Shown here one piece after another: positions 9,044 to 12,500 of a DNA stretch of 12,500 nt (position 1 is its first letter; the number at the start of each line of letters is the position of its first letter). A program made the position numbers and the translations under genes. The DNA comes from Trachelipus rathkii (Eukaryota; Arthropoda; Malacostraca; Isopoda; Trachelipodidae), in NCBI GenBank assembly GCA_015478945.1, contig JABUQX010053237.1, positions 1 through 12,500 on the forward strand, written 5' to 3'. The notes below the pieces were generated by a model that was not told where the DNA came from, searched no databases, and saw only the letters and a program-made list of their open reading frames with translations.

Positions 9044-9225
9044 CTCGAAATTGAGATCACTCCGTTTGAAGCGGGGTCGGAACCGCGCCCGGAGCCAGAG
9101 TCTGAACCAAACAGTGGCCGGAGCCGGAGCCGGAGTTGGAGCCGGAGCCGGAGCTGGAGCCGGAGTCAGAGTCGGAGTCGGAGTCGGAGTCGAGGAGTCA
9201 CACCTCGAAATTGTGATCACTCCGT
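9044..9225. repeat. 22-bp direct repeat pair flanking a minisatellite
   Basis: CTCGAAATTGAGATCACTCC then GT at 9044-9065 and CTCGAAATTGTGATCACTCC then GT at 9204-9225 differ at one position and lie exactly 160 bp apart. The hexamer minisatellite lies between them. The second copy forms the left arm of the perfect palindrome at 9207-9237; the single difference (A for T) weakens that pairing in the first copy. Confidence 0.8.
9117..9195 (+). repeat. (GGAGYC)n hexamer minisatellite
   Basis: Period-6 array of about 13 units in two blocks: mostly GGAGCC (with GGAGTT and GGAGCT variants) and then GGAGTC. Minus-strand frames show this as Thr-Pro and Ala-Pro repeats, a by-product of the period. Confidence 0.9.
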
Positions 9226-9237
9226 GATCACAATTTC
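9207..9237. repeat. Perfect 14-bp palindrome with 3-base loop
   Basis: GAAATTGTGATCAC (9207-9220) and GTGATCACAATTTC (9224-9237) are exact reverse complements around TCC. It starts a dense run of hairpins that continues to about 9440. Confidence 0.9.
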
Positions 9238-9242
9238 TTCGA

Positions 9243-9270
9243 CAATAATAATAATACAATAATAATAATG
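9243..9270. repeat. Short (AAT)n microsatellite
   Basis: AATAATAATAATACAATAATAATAATG-type run of nine or so trinucleotide units with one interruption, between the 14-bp palindrome and the hairpin cluster. Confidence 0.9.
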
Positions 9271-9271
9271 T

Positions 9272-9367
9272 GTTGTGCCACGTGGCGCAACGCGCGCTCT
9301 CGCGCGCTGACGTAATCTCGTCTCCGGCGAGATTACGTCATCACGCTCGAACCTAACTCCCGTTAGG
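9272..9367. repeat. Cluster of four consecutive hairpins
   Basis: GTTGTGCCAC/GTGGCGCAAC (9272-9291) is a loopless near-palindrome with one G-T pair and contains the E-box CACGTG. CGCGCG-CTCT-CGCGCG spans 9291-9306. TGACGTAATCTCG (9308-9320) pairs exactly with CGAGATTACGTCA (9328-9340) around a 7-base loop, and each arm holds a TGACGTAA/TTACGTCA bZIP-type site. CCTAAC-TCCC-GTTAGG spans 9352-9367. Nearly every base of 9272-9340 is in a stem or loop. The cluster may be a structured end of a mobile element, but no element boundary was found. Confidence 0.8.
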
Positions 9368-9596
9368 CTTAATTTCGATCGCTCAGATCCCACAAAAAGA
9401 GCGTAAACCAAATATCGGCGTCCACCCTCGGGGGTGACCCCCCCTTAGGGGTGACCTACGGGCACCAAAACTCGCCTGTGATCAGTTTATCACATATATA
9501 GATTATATTCCAAGTTTAAAGCAAATATCTCTAGCTCCTTCATATCGAAAAGGGTGGGCCCGCGCAGGTGGGTGGAATACTACTCATCATATATCT
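9368..9596. other. Repeat-like flank between hairpins and LINE
   Basis: This holds two more small hairpins: CACCC-TCGG-GGGTG (9423-9436) and TGTGAT-CAGTTT-ATCACA (9477-9494). GGGGTGACC is directly repeated at 9432-9440 and 9449-9456. The text at about 9505-9550 (CCAAGTTTAAAGCAAATATC and following) resembles the conserved ends of some interspersed repeats, but I cannot name a family. No open frame of note. Confidence 0.45.
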
Positions 9597-10104
9597 TAAA
9601 TATTTAAACTCCGACACTTTTTCCAGCTGCTCACCAAATCCTAACATAACTTCACCAACCGAGGATTTGTCCTCATTCACAACCATAACCTTTTACTCTT
9701 ATCTACGTTTACTTTCAAACCCAACCTTTTGCACACCCAACCAAATCTATCGACCAATTCTCTCAAACTCTCTTCAGATTAACGGCACAAAACCAAATCA
9801 TCCACATATAATACGGTAGGCGCACTCTCCACTCTCCTTCCATTCTCCATCATTCTAACACCATCTTCCTGCCACCGCTATCTCTAATTCTTTCATAACC
9901 CCATCCATATACAAATTGAAATAACCAAGGAGACAAAACACATCCCTGCCTCACTCCGCTATTTAATGTTAAACCAATCACATTCAACCATTTATTCTTA
10001 CAACACACTTCACTATCGTTATACATACTTTTGATACCATTCAGAAGCCTACCACCAACACCATATATCACTAACCGATGCCGTTGACTTACCTTGCAGA
10101 AACT
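9597..10104 (-). pseudogene. Decayed LINE (non-LTR) reverse transcriptase fragment
   Basis: The minus strand encodes the middle of a LINE reverse transcriptase. In order these are YGVGGRLLNGIKSMYNDSE (about 10066-10010), GVRQGCVLSPWLF (9957-9919, the conserved palm block), LYMDGVMKE in a shifted frame (about 9914-9888), APTVLYVDDLVLC (about 9823-9785, with the catalytic YVDD at 9808-9797), SEESLRELVDRFG, KVNVDKSK, and finally EFKYL ending near 9597. The enzyme would have copied element RNA into the genome. This copy is dead: a TAA stop lies at 9781-9779, frames change near 9915, 9862 and 9692, and both ends are missing (no endonuclease, thumb or 3' tail). The 5' side is cut by (TA)n. The wording is like LINEs I associate with decapods; the clade is not resolvable here. 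Confidence 0.88.
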
Positions 10105-10134
10105 TTTTCTATATATATATATATATATAATTAT

Positions 10135-10186
<52 letters not shown>

Positions 10187-10430
10187 ATATATAATATATA
10201 TATATATCTTGCAGAATTTTTATATATATATATACTAATACTATAATATATATATATTAATTCTGGCCCTCTTCCCCCGCCCGTGAGTGTGGTTGCATGT
10301 ATATATATACATATAATATAATATATAATATATATATATATATATATAATATATATATATATATATAATATATATATATATATAATTATATAATATATAA
10401 TATATAGTATATTATTATATATATATTTAA
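10105..10430. repeat. (TA)n microsatellite with two unique islets
   Basis: Long imperfect TA/TAA arrays are broken by CTTGCAGAATTTTT (10208-10221) and a GC-rich islet at about 10260-10300. The first islet repeats CTTGCAGAA from the LINE edge (10093-10101), as if a short piece of flank was duplicated during expansion. Minus-strand frames through it are Ile/Tyr read-through, not protein. Confidence 0.9.
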
Positions 10431-10747
<317 letters not shown>

Positions 10748-10949
10748 ATGTGCCAAAGTATTGGTATTGGTATTGGCCAGTATTGGCCATTTTTCCGGGT
10801 ATTGGTATTGGCTCCCAAAGGGTATTGGCATTTAGCACAGGTATTGGTATTGGTATTGGTCAAAATGTGTCAATACTGTTCAGTCCTTATAATGTGTAAA
10901 AAAAAAAAAAGGGCAAAGTAACAAAATGTTAATGCTGTTGAAACTTCCG

Positions 10950-11019
10950 TTCGAGAATTTTCTTGAGTCCTTTCTTTAAGATGGAGAATATTCTCGAAGA
11001 TGGGTAACTATTATAAAAG
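10950..11019 (+). promoter_or_regulatory. Heat-shock-element pair followed by a TATA box
   Basis: Two arrays match the heat-shock factor pattern of alternating nGAAn pentamers. The first is TTC-ga-GAA-tt-TTC-tt-GAG (10950-10967, four units, the last imperfect). The second is GAA-ta-TTC-tc-GAA (10986-10998, three perfect units inside the palindrome GAGAATATTCTC). TATAAAAG lies at 11012-11019, 13 bp after the second array, an order and spacing like insect heat-shock promoters. It sits entirely within the hAT-like element. No initiator was found at the expected 25-30 bp; TCAGTT at about 11070 is too far. What is seen is motif arrangement; heat induction is inference. Confidence 0.45.
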
Positions 11020-11031
11020 AAGCCGCATCAC

Positions 11032-11058
11032 GCCTATTTGGGATCTTTCTTGATAGGC
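11032..11058. repeat. Small hairpin in the hAT-like element
   Basis: GCCTAT (11032-11037) pairs with ATAGGC (11053-11058) around a 15-base loop, just downstream of the TATA box. It would lie at the start of any transcript from it. Confidence 0.5.
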
Positions 11059-11270
11059 AAGCGCGAATGATCAGTTAGAGAATTATTATTGTATAAAATA
11101 TAAATCTTATTGTGTGAGAATTATTATCTTTTAGGTGATTTTGGTGAAAAAAATGTTTGTTGCTGATTACGAATATGATACTCAAGTTTATGATTAAGTT
11201 ACCTAGTACTTTTCTAGTCATAGTGTGGATGTAACTTTTTCCTGTTTAAAAGTAAAAGTTTTTCTTTATC

Positions 11271-11276
11271 AATAAA
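11271..11276 (+). terminator. Candidate polyadenylation signal
   Basis: AATAAA is followed by T/G-rich sequence (GCTTTTGTTCATTTT). It is about 250 bp downstream of the TATA box, so the two could bound a short transcript without a meaningful frame (only a 14-codon ATG frame at 11153-11197). A second AATAAA is near 11340. In AT-rich DNA such hexamers are common, so support is weak. Confidence 0.25.
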
Positions 11277-11596
11277 AGGAGCTTTTGTTCATTTTATAAG
11301 TAAATGAATTGGAAAATATATTTTTATTATCGCGTAATGAATAAAATGGTTATCTTAAAATTTGTTAATCTCTTCCTCCAAGTAAACATTATATCTTATG
11401 AATAGGTGGTCTTTTTTCATAACATAAAAAAATTTACGAATTACACCAAATTAATAAGGAAGTTTTGGTATTCGGTATTGTATTGGTCAATTGGCCTGAA
11501 ATTCCAGTATTGGTATTGGTATTGGTATTGGCAATAGCATCAATGAGAGTATTGGTATTGGTATTGGCCAAACAATTCAGTTCTGGCACATCACTG

Positions 11597-11684
11597 ATAT
11601 ATATATATATTATAATATATATATATTAATATATATATATATATATATTATATAACTATATATATAATATATATATATAAATAT

Positions 11685-11729
<45 letters not shown>

Positions 11730-11745
11730 ATATATATATATAAAA
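11597..11745. repeat. (TA)n microsatellite right of the hAT-like element
   Basis: TA array with many TAA and TTA interruptions, the apparent continuation of 10641-10742 after the transposon. Confidence 0.95.
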
Positions 11746-11815
11746 TATAAAAAGAGAGAAGTGGGGAGAAAAAGAAGAAAGGAAGGTTATTCTTTCATGT
11801 GTCTTAATAACTCAC

Positions 11816-12070
11816 CAACAAAATGTTTTGAGTTTCTTAAAAAAGTTGAAGTCCTCAATGGGGATGCGGCGTAGACTCAATGACGACGTTCCAACAGTGC
11901 CACAGAGATCCAAGAGCAGACCGACTGGGGCATCATCCAAGAAGATAGAAAAAAATCCGCCTGTTATTTGTGGCAACTCCTTCGTATTTTTCATTCTTAC
12001 GCTAGGCAAACTTGGTGACGCATATACATTCTTGAATGGGAATAAGCTGTCCTTACATAATGATTTATGC
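11816..12070 (-). CDS. Possible internal exon, 84 complete codons, unknown protein
   Basis: On the minus strand this is preceded by CCTTCTTCCAG (12081-12071), a good acceptor. It ends at TTGTTG followed by GTGAGT (11815-11810), a consensus donor. The frame between is fully open, 255 nt long, and both ends fall in the same codon phase, as in an exon that could be skipped without a frameshift. The peptide starts HKSLCKDSLFPF and includes SIFLDDAPVGLLLDLCGTVG and RRIPIEDFNFFKKL. I recognise no family. Base composition is balanced, unlike the flanking (TA)n. The plus strand of the same interval is also open (about 83 codons, SFLKKL...DLCLEEG then GTATAT) but has no good acceptor, so the minus strand is preferred. 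It may equally be transposon or chance sequence. Confidence 0.3.
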
Positions 12071-12077
12071 CTGGAAG

Positions 12078-12081
<4 letters not shown>

Positions 12082-12144
<63 letters not shown>

Positions 12145-12155
12145 TGTGTCTCTTA

Positions 12156-12223
<68 letters not shown>

Positions 12224-12355
12224 TTATACCTATTTAATATATATATATATATATATATATTATAAATATATATATATAGTATCATATATATATAATATAT
12301 ATATTATATATATATATATAATATATATATATATTATATATATATATATATATTA
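12082..12355. repeat. Long (TA)n microsatellite
   Basis: TA arrays on either side of a short islet (about 12141-12158, TTGGTGTGTCTCTTATAT), then imperfect TA/TAA arrays to 12355. All frames through this part are Tyr/Ile read-through. Confidence 0.95.
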
Positions 12356-12500
12356 TGAAATATTAAAAGATTTTTCATCAAAAACCTAATAAAGTAATTT
12401 CATTAGACAATAATTCACTGGGGAACAAATTTCTGTCGTCTATGATCCGATAGTAGTTTATTATGTATTTTGTTTTGCTGCTGATTTCTAAAAAATGCTT
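12356..12500. other. Unique flank at window end, no gene seen
   Basis: Non-repetitive, moderately AT-rich sequence. It has an AATAAAG at about 12388 on the plus strand but no frame or other signal to connect to it. Confidence 0.5.

Noticed and set aside
8837..9259. 140-codon minus-strand frame rich in Thr-Pro and Ala-Pro
   Set aside because: The repeats come from the GGAGYC hexamer, CGGTG and AAT microsatellites; a period divisible by three keeps a frame open without selection.
11153..11197. 14-codon ATG frame downstream of the HSE/TATA module as a small peptide gene
   Set aside because: Length is expected by chance in AT-rich DNA and the start context gives no extra support.
12036..12389. 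117-codon plus-strand frame
   Set aside because: Almost entirely (TA)n translation.

Overview
The window reads as non-coding, repeat-dominated nuclear DNA from a eukaryote, most likely an arthropod and plausibly a decapod crustacean. The evidence is very long (TA)n, (AAT)n and GC-rich microsatellites, a decayed LINE reverse transcriptase fragment of a kind I associate with decapod genomes (an impression, not a search result), a short hAT-like non-autonomous DNA transposon, and an old satellite-like tandem array. There is no bacterial gene organisation. No intact protein-coding gene is supported, and apart from one possible exon every open frame looks like chance or a microsatellite read-through.

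Layout. 1-724 is AT-rich with nothing recognisable, followed by a small GC-richer island at 725-958. 959-1980 is G-poor and contains reverse-complement copies of the satellite found later in forward orientation. 1981-3520 is strongly G+T-rich, and 3521-3935 turns G-poor again. 3936-4305 is a GC-rich island with several perfect hairpins. 4306-7675 is a degenerate tandem array with a period near 300-315 bp. It is interrupted by or ends in a second module (4905-5085, about 5125-5165, about 5928-5960, 7676-7985) that carries TAAAGAACTT, CAATAGATCA and a DTTTGATTTA...CTGCTTTA block. The first long tail copy holds two G-quadruplex-type tracts and a perfect 12-bp hairpin.

8064-8740 holds about three diverged copies of another repeat. 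8753-9270 holds (AAT)n, (CGGTG)n and (GGAGYC)n arrays, and 9207-9440 is a run of perfect hairpins. 9597-10104 is a minus-strand LINE reverse transcriptase fragment with YVDD, one stop and several frameshifts, broken at its 5' side by (TA)n.

10743-11596 is an 854-bp hAT-like element inserted in (TA)n. It has 13-bp imperfect inverted ends and blocks of TATTGG near both ends. Inside it lies an ordered set of two multi-unit heat-shock-element matches, a TATA box and a downstream AATAAA. This is the most surprising signal in the window. 11816-12070 (minus) is open for 84 codons between a good splice acceptor and a GTGAGT donor, so it is a possible exon. (TA)n fills most of the remainder.

Nothing here suggests genes acting together. 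The coherent picture is nested repeats: satellite, hairpin-rich repeats, LINE debris, microsatellite expansion, then a DNA transposon landing in the microsatellite. Differences between repeat copies, and the LINE lesions, are largely 1-2 bp indels, so either old decay or unpolished long-read sequence may affect the base-level detail.
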